Shown in pieces: positions 46,039 to 63,941 of a DNA stretch of 64,000 bases; position 1 is the first letter of the stretch, and every line of letters begins with the position of its first letter. The notes beneath the pieces were generated by a model. The model was not told where the DNA came from, searched no databases, and saw nothing but the letters and a program-made list of their open reading frames with translations. This DNA is from Narthecium ossifragum (Eukaryota > Streptophyta > Magnoliopsida > Dioscoreales > Nartheciaceae). A program made the translations under genes and the position numbers. The DNA lies in assembly GCA_963920575.1 (NCBI GenBank), contig OY986965.1, forward strand, positions 9,441,134 to 9,505,133. The letters run 5' to 3'.

Positions 46039-47257
46039 TGTTAGAACAGAAATTTAACCGTTGACCGGTCAAATAGTCAAAGTCAAAATCTATTCCACAC
46101 TTAAGTATCAGATGATTATAGTTAAGTTCTACTCCTTCAAACGACGTTCGAAGAGAGGTGTCAAGTTAAATGGAAACCTAGATTAGACCTAATTTAATAA
46201 TCTAATTAAAAGCTAATTATCTATATTAACTTAAAATAATCTAAATTAACCTATTGAAAGCATAAATTATCTAATATTACGAAATTAATTAAAGAAAGCA
46301 TTAAAGATCAACCTAAGTTACTAAATCCAGAGAAAACACATTTAAATCTATTCATTAATTTAATCTAATCTAATAAGTAAAATCTCCTAATATTAAATTA
46401 ATCTAAAGAAATGCGGTAAAGAACTCTAAGAAATGAATAAGAAAGCATAACAATCTAAACCTAAATTAGCCATCTAAAACAGTAATCTAAACTACTTTAA
46501 ATAGAAAAGATTAACTAAGTACTGAAGAAACGAAGCCATTATATTAAGAAAATCAACTTACAGAAAACATCTTGAAAGAACAGTAATAAAATTCAGGCGC
46601 GCAAGCTCTGTGTTTTGTTAGCCAGAGAGAATACACAATGAAAGAGAAAGGTATTTATACTAGAGCAGTTCAACTGCTTTGTCCAGCACGTTCTCGATCG
46701 TCTTCCATCTTTCACTTTGGATGAGCCACGTGTCCCATGTTCTCCGATATTTCCTCGTTTCTGCATTCTTTGCTCTGGCCGATGACGGTTGCGTCTGGGC
46801 GATGAGCTTCTGGCCGATGACAGTTGCGTCGGATCGATGAGCTTGTGTATTGTTGTAATATTGTCCTTCTTGATTGGTGCTTTATTCTATTTCGTCTCTT
46901 CATCGTCCAAAGCTGATATCTTACCGTCTTTGAATGAACTAAGTTTTTGGCCGATAACCTGTTATCACTTTTGGTCGATAACCTTCTTGTGTAAAGAGGA
47001 TCATCGTTCTTAGTAAACAATATCATCATTTTTAAATCGTTATCGCTCTTGACTGATGGTTTCTTTATGTGGAAACAATCATCATTCTTGATTGATGATT
47101 TTTCTCTTTGGGCGATGATCTTAATCGATGATTTCATTCTTTGGGCAATGATCTTATCTTTGAGCGATATCCCCCAATTGGGTTTGAAAGTCTGTCGACC
47201 ATATTTATTATTATGACATGTTAATCATTAATTGGTTAGCCATTATATTGGCTAACA
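46039..47257 (-). repeat. 5' LTR of element A (1219 bp)
   Basis: On the minus strand it starts TGTTAGCCAATATAATGG and ends GTTCTAACA, followed by the PBS. A minus-strand TATA box (TATAAATA, plus 46652-46659) marks a likely promoter. GLR intron 1 sequence resumes at 47258. The partner LTR is absent at the left end of the element. Confidence 0.85.
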
Positions 47258-47350
47258 CTCTCTATTTCATCATTGATGAAAAGTAGCTTGCTTTCTTGAT
47301 ACCTAAATCTTTTTTGTCAAATTGTATGCATGTCTCCGTCTCTTAATTGA

Positions 47351-54804
<7,454 letters not shown>

Positions 54805-55215
54805 AGAGAGAATCATTCATCTGCATTCAAAAGGAAGGAAGGCATGCAGAGATCACTGAATATAAGTTTATAACTTATACTGATTATCTATATATATAGA
54901 AGCTTGTATTCTTGTTAAAGTTGTTCATAGGATCTTAAATGTGATGAGAAGCAGGTGTGACACGTGCGCATCACCTGTTCTATAGCAATGCAGCAAAGTA
55001 TGGGAAAGCCGATCGACTGCATATATGCTCAATATTTTTCTAGCAGTTTGAATTCTACTGAGCATTTGCTAATGTTTGTAACCGTATACAAACAGATCTT
55101 CGTTTTATGTTTAGTCATACTTTCATGAGTGTTTCCGAAGTCCAGTAGGAAAATAATTTCTTTGCGCAAACAAGTTATGCAGAATAGTAGCATGAGATTA
55201 ATGAGATCAACACAC

Positions 55216-55218
<3 letters not shown>

Positions 55219-55252
<34 letters not shown>
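55219..55252. repeat. (AT)17 microsatellite at the right edge of duplication unit 2
   Basis: A perfect AT run begins where similarity to the copy 1 flank ends (about 55213). Confidence 0.9.
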
Positions 55253-55254
<2 letters not shown>

Positions 55255-55780
55255 TTTTGTGTCACTTGGGGCTGTTTGGTATGGGGTTAACCCCGTTCTT
55301 ATCTCCGAACACCAAATATCATCATTACTATTTTATTCTCATTCCACCTATCACCACCACTCTATTTTTTTCTATCCACATTCCTTAATTTCACTTTTTC
55401 TAACCCCATCTAACCCTATCCCCCTTAAAATTATGGTATTATTTTCTTTTTAAATCCACTAGTCTTTCAATTTATCAATTGAGGGACACTTTCGTGTTTG
55501 TTTACAAAGCATGCCAAATTCATAAATTCGGGACCAAAATACCCCTCGTCAACTCTCTCTCTCATCATTCAATGCCACCTGACACAAACACGAAAGACAG
55601 AAATGAGAGAGATATGTCTTTACATTAAGATGAGAGAGATATCTCTCTACAGGAAGAGAGTGGAGGGAGAGAGTAGTTGGATTCCATTTATTTTTATATA
55701 AATTCCTTCATTTTTTGATGAAATACTTCCATATTTGAAAGAATTCCTTCATTATTTTATTTATTGTTCCTCTTTGTGTA
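55253..55780. other. intergenic, possible MITE remnant
   Basis: GGGGCTGTTTGGTATGGGGT (55268 onward) looks like a MITE terminus, and TAACCCCATC/TAACCCTATCCCCC near 55400-55425 could be part of an opposite arm, but I could not fix an end. No gene is seen. Confidence 0.3.
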
Positions 55781-56245
55781 ATAAAGAGAGGGAAGGAGGC
55801 TACGGGAAGATGAAGGAAGGACGAAATTGTTAAGGAAGAGAGAGAGCGAGGGAGGAAGAGAGTGGGAGAGAGTGAGGAATCCTTCAATTTTTAAGTGAGG
55901 AATCCTTCAATTTTTAAACGAAGAATCCTTCGATTTTTAAGTGAGGAATTCTTCAATTTGTAATGGATACTTCAAGGAAGAAGAGAGAGGGAGGTTGGGT
56001 GGAGAGAGGGAGGTTGGAGAGACAATGAGGAACTAAGAGAGGGATCGGGTGGCTCTAGGAGGTTGGAGAGAGAACAAGGAAGTGAGAGAGATCAAGTGGA
56101 GAGAGGGAGCTCAGAGAGAGAGAGGTCGGGTGGAGAGAGAACGAGGAAGTAAGAGAGAGATCGGGTGGAGAGAGAGTGAGGAAGTGAGAAAGAGATCAGG
56201 TGCAGAGAGGGAGGTCGGAGAGAGAGAGAAACCAACTATCAAATC
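55781..56245. repeat. GA-rich low-complexity tract
   Basis: Repeated GAGAGAGGGAGGTTGGGTGG-like phrases and three copies of GAGGAATCCTTCAATTTTTAA (55875-55945, with variants). Non-coding by appearance. Confidence 0.75.
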
Positions 56246-56722
56246 CATTTAATGCATATGTCAGTTGCTTTCTCTCTCTCCATCCACTCTCACTTTCTCC
56301 ACTGTCGCAAATAACTAAGGAATACTCACAAATAACTAAGGAATCCTTGTAATCGGCGACTCCACTCCGCCTGACGACTGCGTCCACGCCAGACCGCGAC
56401 CCCGAGTTCCGGCTCCCATCGGAATCCGGCATCAACCCTCTCAACTCCGCCGTCTTCCACCTTCCAAGTCCCATCCGAACTCGCATCCGAGTACCCGAGA
56501 CCCAGCTGGGCTGGCGGCACATGGATCGATGAGTGCGCGGGCGGTGCGGATGGGAACCCGTAGGCGGCGCGCATGGGAACCCGTGGGTGGCGGCACATGG
56601 GAGAGCACGGTTGGCATGGAGAAGAGTTGCATGCATGGTAGCATGCATTGGGGAGCAGAGCTGAGCTTGGTGGATCATGGCTTTCACAGCACCGACGAGC
56701 TGAGCAGAGCAGAGCTAAGCAT
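56246..56722. other. intergenic, GC-rich from 56350
   Basis: Two overlapping minus-strand frames are open here, but neither resembles a known protein. They share composition with the adjacent LTR remnant. Confidence 0.35.
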
Positions 56723-57540
56723 GTTTAATCTTGGATTTTCCGATTTCTGCTGTTCTTGGAGAACAGCCGGTTTGCGGCGAGTTTTTCGACCAGTACGTGC
56801 ATAGTCTTGGGTTGTGATGAACATAAGAGTGTTAGATCTTTGAATCTACTCTCAGACCCAACTGATTTCTTAATTTGCTGATTTTCCTACAATTTGTTAT
56901 GAATTTCTTGCTGGAGGGCTGCGTTGCAGCAAGTAATGGTAAGTTAGTTTGATTAGCGGTTTTGATTAATGTTTTCCCGTTAATCTAACCGTTGGATATT
57001 TCTGGATTTTGGATATGTTGATCTACTGGAGTCTAAGTAGAGGATGTTTGGTATTTTAATAATATTATATGTTTGAAATATGTAATATTATATTTTACTG
57101 TTTATCAGCGTTTTCGGGGTTGCTTCCCGTTACAGGAGTCCGCGGTTGACGGTCATGGTACCGTCGTAATGCCGGGACCCGCTGCGGATCGGGTGGCAGC
57201 TGTTGGTAGTATCGCTGTGGCGATCCAGTTGGACTAATATGATATTGTACCATACTGTTGCATGCTTATCTCTTATCTGTGAATGTTCATAGCATGCATT
57301 TTCTGTTGTGCATTAGTTGCATGGTTAGGGTGTGGCCGATCTGTGGGCCGCTGTCCCGAGGCTGGAAGCTCGGACTTAGCCCTAGTACCGGGGTTGGGTA
57401 GTTTGGATCCAGTTCGAATTGTGGTGTCCAGTCAAACTTGATGATAGGCTTAGATGACTGGTACACATGTTGATTGGTGATTATAGAGATCGTGTCGGCC
57501 TCGAGTCGGATGCTGAGGTGTAGCCGGTGTTCCACTGTGA
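56723..57540 (+). mobile_element. LTR remnant related to the solo LTRs
   Basis: It matches the middle of the solo LTR at about 2085-2960: CTGCTGTTCTTGGAGAACAG, the AT palindromic block, CGTTTTCGGGGTTGCTTCCC, CGGTTGACGGTC, and GAGGCTGGAAGCTCGGACTT. Both ends of the LTR are missing. Confidence 0.7.
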
Positions 57541-57663
57541 CGACTATTGAGTAGAGGAGTTACCTACTCAGCGGTGCCATTTCCCGCCTGCAGTGTCGGG
57601 TTCATGCTTGTGAGTCTACAGTGTTCGTTCCTATTTACTGAGTGTGACCCGACATGTGACCAG

Positions 57664-58740
57664 TGTGAGGACCCGTACCTCCAACCCGGTCCGACCGCGT
57701 TAGGTCGAGGGTCTGGTTTTGTGGTTTGGCCCGGATGGCCTTGGGATGCGATCGATTGATCGCATCGCTGTTTTGACCCCAGTGGCATTTTGGTAAATAT
57801 GCTCCCTGGCGGTCAGTTTCACACCTGCGTTGCACACACTGCCTTTGATTGGTGTATGTGTTTGATTAGAACCTTAAGGGTGCTTCCGATCGGAAGATCG
57901 GAGCTCGATTGGGAGAGATCGAATCGGACGGTTGTGATCGAAACTAGCTATCTATTTAAACCCTTATTTTCTCTCTCTTTCCTGGCTTCTCCTTTCTTCT
58001 CCTGTCATTCTCTCTTCCTCTCTCCAACCGGCTGTGCTAGGGTTTCGGATCGCAATCTTCGAGGAGCGGATCTTGGCGATCGGACTTGTGGGATGCGTGG
58101 AGGAGCTGCCCTGCTTGTTCAGGTAGGTGTTTTTACCTTGATCTTGTGATTGGGTTCTCCTAGGATAGGTTTTATGTGTTTTCGCTGTAGGAGTACTTAT
58201 TAGAATATTGTGTAGCTTGTTGCATATGTGTTGTGGCTTGCTTCGAGTATGCTTACAGAGCAATTTCCGTATTTTAACGGCTGATTTTTGTATTACCCCC
58301 GTTTTGTCGGTTTTCGACCGTTTTAACCTAGATAGGAGATTTAACCATCAAAATCATGTTTTCTTCGCACCATTGGCTTTCCCATCGTTGATTACGCATG
58401 CTTGCAAAGTTTCATCAATTTCCAACAAGATGTAATCCTTCAAATCCAAGGAATTGGATTTCTGACACTGTTCTGAGGAACTGTGTCGTGGGGCTGACGG
58501 CCGATCGTTGGATCGACCGTCAAGCGTTGATACACTCTTTCTGGGACTCATGGTCGACCGTCGGATCGACCGTCAGGCGCTGTCACGTTTTTGATCTCCC
58601 AGGGTCGATGCTCCGATCGACCGTGGGTCCTTACCCTTTTTCCACCTTACCTCACGGTCGACCGTCGGATCAACCGTCGCATCGACCGTGAGGCTCTGTC
58701 TCCTTCTTGGCTCCCCATGGTCGATGTCCCGATCGACCGT
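57664..58740 (+). mobile_element. LTR remnant of the 319-1233 subfamily
   Basis: It starts TGTGAGGACCCGTACCTCC and follows the old LTR at 319 for over 300 bp. The last 240 bp hold repeated TCGACCGTC phrases (about 58500-58740). The CACTA terminus begins directly after it, so the LTR was probably the insertion target. Confidence 0.65.
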
Positions 58741-59190
58741 CACTACAAGAGAAAAGCCCTATACCAGCGGCCGAAAACGCTGGTATAGACCTAAACTGAC
58801 CGCTGGTATAGCCTATACCAGCGATCAGAACGCGTTGCTGCTAACGGCGTCGGTATAGGCTATGCCAGCGGTTTTGAAGACCGCTGGTACGACCAAGCCG
58901 ATCGCTGGTATAGGTCCATCTATACCATCGGGCACAATGAACGCTGCTATTGAGTGCTCAAAAGCGTTGGTATAGAGCCATCATAAATGACAAATTATAA
59001 GGTCAAAAGTGTTGGTATTGGAGGAAGTATACGCTGAAATAGGTGTCCTATGCCCGCATTTATTGAATGCGTGGGTATATGTTGTCAAGAAAGCATGGCT
59101 TGCATATGAGCATAACCGATGGTAAAACATAATAATAAACGCCGGTGTAGAACACCTATTCCAGCGGTTACAGAAAACGTCGGTATATGA
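58741..59190 (+). mobile_element. terminus and subterminal repeats of a CACTA (En/Spm) transposon
   Basis: The end CACTACAAGAGAAAAGCCC is the classic CACTA terminal repeat. It is followed by about a dozen copies, in both orientations, of TATACCAGCGGT / GCTGGTATAG, the subterminal transposase-binding type array. No opposite end (TTCTTGTAGTG) occurs downstream in the window, so the element is truncated or extends beyond it. Confidence 0.85.
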
Positions 59191-59574
59191 TGATAAAAAA
59201 ATTACGAATAATTGGTTAAATTCCCATATTAATCAAAATTTACTGCTTAAAAAACCCCTTTATGTGTTTTATGTCAAAAAAACCCCAAAAACAGTTTAGT
59301 TATGTTGCTCCGCGGTTCGCTTAGGTTCGCTGTGGTCGCCGTCTCTTCGGACGCTTCCTAGGGGTGGGGCGGAAGAAGAAGCAGCGGCGGAAGCCTTGCG
59401 CTTGCCGGACCGTGGAGCTCTGGCTGGGGAAGAAGCAGGGGCAGCCCTGGTTGCTCGAGCCGGACGGCTGGAAGAAGGTGACGGCGGCGAGGGGGGAACG
59501 GAACGGGATGAAGAAACCCATGAACGTTTATTCCCATAGGAGGAGGAGGAGGAGGAGGAGGAGGAGACAAACCC

Positions 59575-59749
59575 ATGAACGTTTTCTGGCTTCTTTGGCT
59601 ACTTTTGGTGCTGGTCGGAAGATTGGTTCATGGGTCTGAGGGCTGGAACTCCACTGAGGTGGAGATGGCGTCTCTGAGGAATGGGGTTGTTGGCAGCCCT
59701 CCTCTTGTGGGTTTGACCCTCATCCAATCCGCTGGTGCTAAAGAAGCAG
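59575..59749 (+). pseudogene. first-exon fragment of a pectin acetylesterase-like gene
   Basis: An ATG opens a signal-peptide-like stretch (WLLWLLLVLVGRLVHGSEGW), and the frame then reads VGSPPLVGLTLIQSAGAKEA, the start of the mature plant pectin acetylesterase (which removes acetyl groups from cell-wall pectin). A GT donor at 59750 follows in phase 1, where the family's next residue is split. No second exon follows: the catalytic Gly-Ser box and triad are absent. It lies about 0.8 kb inside the CACTA terminus, so it is probably a captured exon. A preceding frame (59364-59573) with a (GGA)n tract is unrecognised. Confidence 0.6.
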
Positions 59750-60082
59750 GTCTCTTTGATTTATCCGAGCATTCCTATCGAATTTTTCCGTTGTTTAATA
59801 AGATCTGAATCCACTCCTTATATGTTTATTGTTCCTTTTTTTTTGGGTTTTCTTCATCAACACTTTTAGTGGTACTGTTTGGGATTCTCATGATGGCATT
59901 GCTTTTCAAGCACGGATAACTTAATTATGTGTTCCGCTTTCTGTTATTGCTTTTGTATACAAGTTTTTAGATACTAATAAAATCTCCATTTTCCAATTAT
60001 TAATGGCAATCCTGATCATTTGCATTCTTGGGATTGATTTTGGTCCGCCTTGTATTGGTTATTATGTGCAATTTTTTCACAT

Positions 60083-61290
60083 TGAGAGAAAACCCATTCA
60101 GTTGAGAGAAAACTCTATCTATTACATTGAGAGAAAACTCATTCAGTTGAGAGAAAACTCTATCTATTACATTGAGAGGAAACCCATGACATTGAGAGAA
60201 AAGAGAAAACTCTATCTATTACATTGAGAGAAAACCCATTCACTCGAGAGAAAACTCTATCTATTACATTGAGAGCAAACCTATGATATTGAGAGAAAAC
60301 TCATAAGAGAGAGAACTCATAAGAGAGAAAAATCATAAAAGAGAAAAGAGAAAACTCGTAAAAGAGAGAAAACTTAGAAAAGAAAAAACTCGGAAGAGAG
60401 GAAACTTAAATGGAAGAGAGAAAACTTAAATAGAAAAAAGAAAACTCAAACCAAAGAGAGAAAACTCTTAAAAGAGAGAAAACTCGTAAAAGAGAGAAAA
60501 CTCAAGCTAAAGAGAGAAAACTCAAGCCAAAAAGAGAAAACTCAAACAGAAGAGAGAAAACACAAGCCAAAGATAAAAAAACTCAAATTAAAGAGAGAAA
60601 ACTCGTAAAAGAGAGAAAACTCACGAGAGAGAAAACTCATAAAAGAGAGAAAACTCCTAAGAGAGAAAACTCATAAAAGAGAAGAGAAAACTCTCTTTGG
60701 TTTGAATTTTCTCTTTTCTATTTAAGTTTTCTCTCTTTCAGTTAAATTTTCTCTCTTTCATTTAAGTTTTCTCTCTTTGGTTTAAGCTTTCTCTCTTTTA
60801 TTTAAGCTTTCTCTCTTTGATTTAAGTTTTCTTCCTTTCATTTAAATTTTTCCTCTTTGGTTTGTATTTTCTGTCTTTGGTTTGAGTTTTCTCTCTTTCA
60901 TTTAAGTTTTCTCTCTTTTGTTTGAGTTTTCTCTCATCTATTTAAGTTTTCTCTCTTTGGTTTGAGTTTTCTCTCTTTGGTTTAAATTTTCTCTTTTCTA
61001 TTTAAGTTTTCCCTCTTTCAGTTAAAATTTTTCTCTTTCATTTAAGTTCTCTCTTTACTTTGTGTTTTCTCTCTTTGTTTTGAGTTTTCTCTCTTTGGTT
61101 TGTCTTTTCTCTTCCATTTAAGTTTTCTCTTTTTGTTTGAGTTTTTTCTCTTTCATTTAAGTTTTATCTCTTTCGTTTAAGTTTTCTCTTTTTCATTTAA
61201 GTTTTCTCTCTTTGATTTGTGTTTTCTCTTTTTCATTTAAACTTTCTCTCTTTTGTGTGAGTTTTCTCTCACCACTTTAACTTTGATATT
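60083..61290. repeat. large inverted minisatellite (GAGAGAAAACTC array and its inverse)
   Basis: From about 60083 to 60690 the plus strand repeats AAAGAGAGAAAACTC with 15-20 bp spacing and inserts such as CATTGA and AAACCAA. From about 60690 to 61290 it repeats TTTTCTCTCTTTGGTTTGAG, the reverse complement type. The two arms, about 600 bp each, face each other with almost no spacer. A shorter block in the first orientation follows at 61310-61455. No gene is visible. Confidence 0.9.
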
Positions 61291-62256
61291 GTTCCAAATT
61301 TCAAAGATTGAAAAAGAGAAAACTCAGAAGAGAGAAAACTCGGAAAAATGGAAAACTTAGAAAACAAAAAATTCTTTTGATATTGTTCTAAATTTCAAAG
61401 ATTGAAAAAGAGAAAACTCAAAAGAGGGAAAACTCAGAAAAGAGAAAACCCGAAAAAGTTAAGGATGGACTTACAATTCGACTGGTTTGGAGACCAGATG
61501 GAGATGGATTAAATAAATTATAAAGGGTGAGCAAGTTGGAAAGGTTTGGAAATTTACCCGGAACTGTAATCTACTAGGGTGATCATATTAGCATGGGTTT
61601 GCTATTGGGAGATGCCTAAATGGCTAATGTGGAGAACAACCAAACATATCGAAGCAAGTTAAGCCAGCCGAAAAGAAGAGTTTGTTTGCTCTCAGCCCAC
61701 TGGAGAGAGCTTTGCATGCTAGTCAATAAGCCACCTTTAGAATTAGGACATCCTCTTAATTATTCCTTCCTCTCTGGTATAAAATTGTGTAATAAACCCA
61801 AACTTTTGTTCAATTTTCTACACTAAAAAAGTTCCATCTAAATAGAGATAAAAGAGCTCACATTTGAATATAGAAAAAGAAAGTGTCTGGCCTGAAACCT
61901 GCAACTTGGCATGGGGCCATCCAAACGATGAGCCCCTCATAGCTAACGAACGGCCCGGATGGCTCATCATCCGGCTTCAGGCTTGTTGCCCACCTTTTCT
62001 CCCTATATAGAGAATAGAGAGAGACCCCTTGAGATCCTCATCTCCCCCATTTTATACCACATGAGTAGGTTAAGAAAAAGATTTTAAAAGCTATTTGGGG
62101 TTTTCACCTCAAAAACAGTATGCTATGTTTTATTGCCCCAATAAGTAGACTTATGGGGGGTTGGCCGATTCCCCCCAAAAATTATGGGTTTTGAATGGCT
62201 AAAACTGTTGATATAGCAAAAATACAATTGCTGACATTGACCCCCCTATTCCAGTT

Positions 62257-62328
62257 AGAGTCGTGATATACGTCCCACCTCGGGGGTGTGGATTCGTCAC
62301 ACCCGGGGTGGAAACGTATTAAGACTCT
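62257..62328. repeat. imperfect palindrome, 72 bp
   Basis: The left arm AGAGTC...ATACGT.CCACCT.GGGGGTGTG pairs with the right arm CACACCCGGGGTGG.AACGTAT...GACTCT across a 7-base loop (GATTCGT). It could be a small foldback element or an RNA hairpin. Confidence 0.6.
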
Positions 62329-62719
62329 ATTTTTTAACAACTACTGACGTGGCCACTAAAAAAGATAGGTGACTGATAATAAATAAAATATTCATCCATT
62401 CTAATCCCTAAAATGTTTCCCTTTCTTCTTATTTTTTTTTCATCTCGCGATTCTTCTCGTGGTGCTTCTTCATCCACGGCCGGTGCTTCTCCATGTCCGG
62501 CCCAGCGAGATGAGATTGACGGTATCTAGCTCTTCCTCGAGGTGTTGGTCCCAACCGCGACTACGACATTGGCAACCTCCTTGATTTGATGATCAAAAAA
62601 TTTCACGTCATCCCAACTTAGCATTCTCATTTACAAAATTTATTTACCACTTGGTATAATTTTGCCCCTCTTGACACTATTACCAGCATTCATCTAACTT
62701 TATATTTTCAACCATACAG

Positions 62720-62763
62720 CTGATGGTGTGATGGTGTTATTAGGCGAAACATCACACCATCAG
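62720..62763. repeat. perfect 14-bp inverted repeat with a 16-base loop
   Basis: CTGATGGTGTGATG at 62720-62733 and CATCACACCATCAG at 62750-62763 are exact reverse complements. No terminator or gene context is evident. Confidence 0.8.
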
Positions 62764-63072
62764 TTTCACTTCAAAACATTATATTATGGACACAGAATAG
62801 CACAAGCAAACTGCATTGCTGACTTTCAATTTGAGTAAGAAAGATTGCATAAAAAGGTTCAATTAAAATTCATTTGAGATCTACAAGTGCTGAACTCAAA
62901 TCTAAGTTTAATAAACAAAATTGCAGCAACATAATATTACAAAAATGGCCTTCTTGAGTATGCCGAAGATAACTTACAAAAAGTGTCTTTAAAATACAAA
63001 AAAGTGTCTTATATTTTAGAGTGCTTTGTCTTCATAAGCAGCTATCAAGTAGTCAGACTTTAGAGTGCTTTT

Positions 63073-63941
63073 TCAACATGGATTGCTTGAAAAAGGATCT
63101 GAGCCATAATGATCGATGCCCCTTTGTTGGATGTGAAAACCAGATAGTCCTGATGGTCCTATATTTGGAGTAGAATATGAAAATCTATAGGTCTCCAAGT
63201 TTGGCATCTGATTATACGTGGCCATCGATACTCCTATAGAGTTATTTGAAAATCCTCCTGCCAAATGAAGCTGTAAATAATTGCTAATTAATAACTATGT
63301 TGAGTATAAAAATGTATATCAAGACACAAGAGGGTAAAAAATTACTATGGGTAATCAACTTAGCCCAATCACATTACGTTTATGCTTTCTTGAGTGCCTC
63401 CTGCAACCAATTCTGACGGAGGTTGAGAGGTGAAAGTATCTAGTACATCTGTCGATCTACCTGAATCAATTACAGAAAGAAACAATAATGAGTCACAACT
63501 TTATACAGGATTTAGAATTCATCTACAATTTACCTCTTTCTTCCTCCGTTTGACCTTTAGCTTACGAACAACTTCATCCGTCCTTGACTCCCTCCTTTTC
63601 TCTCGTGAACGGCCCTTTCTACGTACTCGTAAAGGGCTCAAGCATTTAATGTTAACGTTTGGTCCCTCATCAACATGTGCATGATGACCAAGCCTAGGAT
63701 TTGATTCCAATTGAGTGTAATCAGTACCAATAGATGCTGGTTCAAACTTTGATAGCTTTTCTTTCATCTCACGAAAAAAATCAAGAAGCATGTTGCACTT
63801 TTCAATTGATTCTGCACCCAAATCAGCTAGATCTTCTGATGCTTTACAGATGAAATTATATCGCTGATTTTCTAGTGTGACACCTAAATTGCTGTATCCG
63901 AATCTCAACTTTCTATATCGCCGTCTAATATCTTTTCGTCA
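63073..63941 (-). pseudogene. 3' part of a FAR1/FRS-like gene (domesticated MULE transposase family)
   Basis: The FAR1/FRS family consists of transcription regulators derived from Mutator transposase. The minus-strand frame 63938-63534 encodes a helical segment (EDLADLGAESIEKCNMLLDF) and a basic tail SPLRVRRKGRSREKRRESR, similar to the C-terminal part of FRS proteins. Further upstream the frame reads IPEFYILER and then TGA at 63939-63941, where the family normally has Trp, so the piece is damaged. Candidate further exons are 63377-63460 and 63073-63270 (ending DPFSSNPC), but the first splice does not join in phase. Upstream domains lie outside the window. Confidence 0.5.

Larger units (their letters stand above)
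20406..47257 (-). mobile_element. element A: Tat-like Ty3/gypsy retrotransposon, 3' LTR missing, carrying nested insertions
   Basis: From right to left on the minus strand the order is 5' LTR (46039-47257), PBS, gag, protease, [element B insertion], reverse transcriptase, RNase H, a second archaeal-type RNase H, integrase, and an antisense ORF. The second RNase H and the antisense ORF are marks of the Tat lineage. Frameshifts and stops occur throughout. The left end stops inside the antisense ORF against GLR intron sequence with no 3' LTR, so that side was deleted. Without element B and the TRIM, about 10.1 kb of A remains. Confidence 0.85.
61291..63072. other. intergenic, no gene recognised
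   Basis: Mixed sequence with two hairpins (listed separately) and no open frame of note. ACTATATAGAG-type text near 62006 and a C-to-T-rich stretch near 62420-62470 are unassigned. It may be the inside of the CACTA element or its flank. Confidence 0.4.

Noticed and set aside
20406..47257. Reading the block as one simple retrotransposon insertion in GLR intron 1
   Set aside because: There is no LTR at the left end, and about 55 bp of intron, not 5 bp, is repeated at the borders.
60003..60227. Small protein of repeated IERKPIQLRENSIYY units
   Set aside because: It is simply the minisatellite read in one frame.
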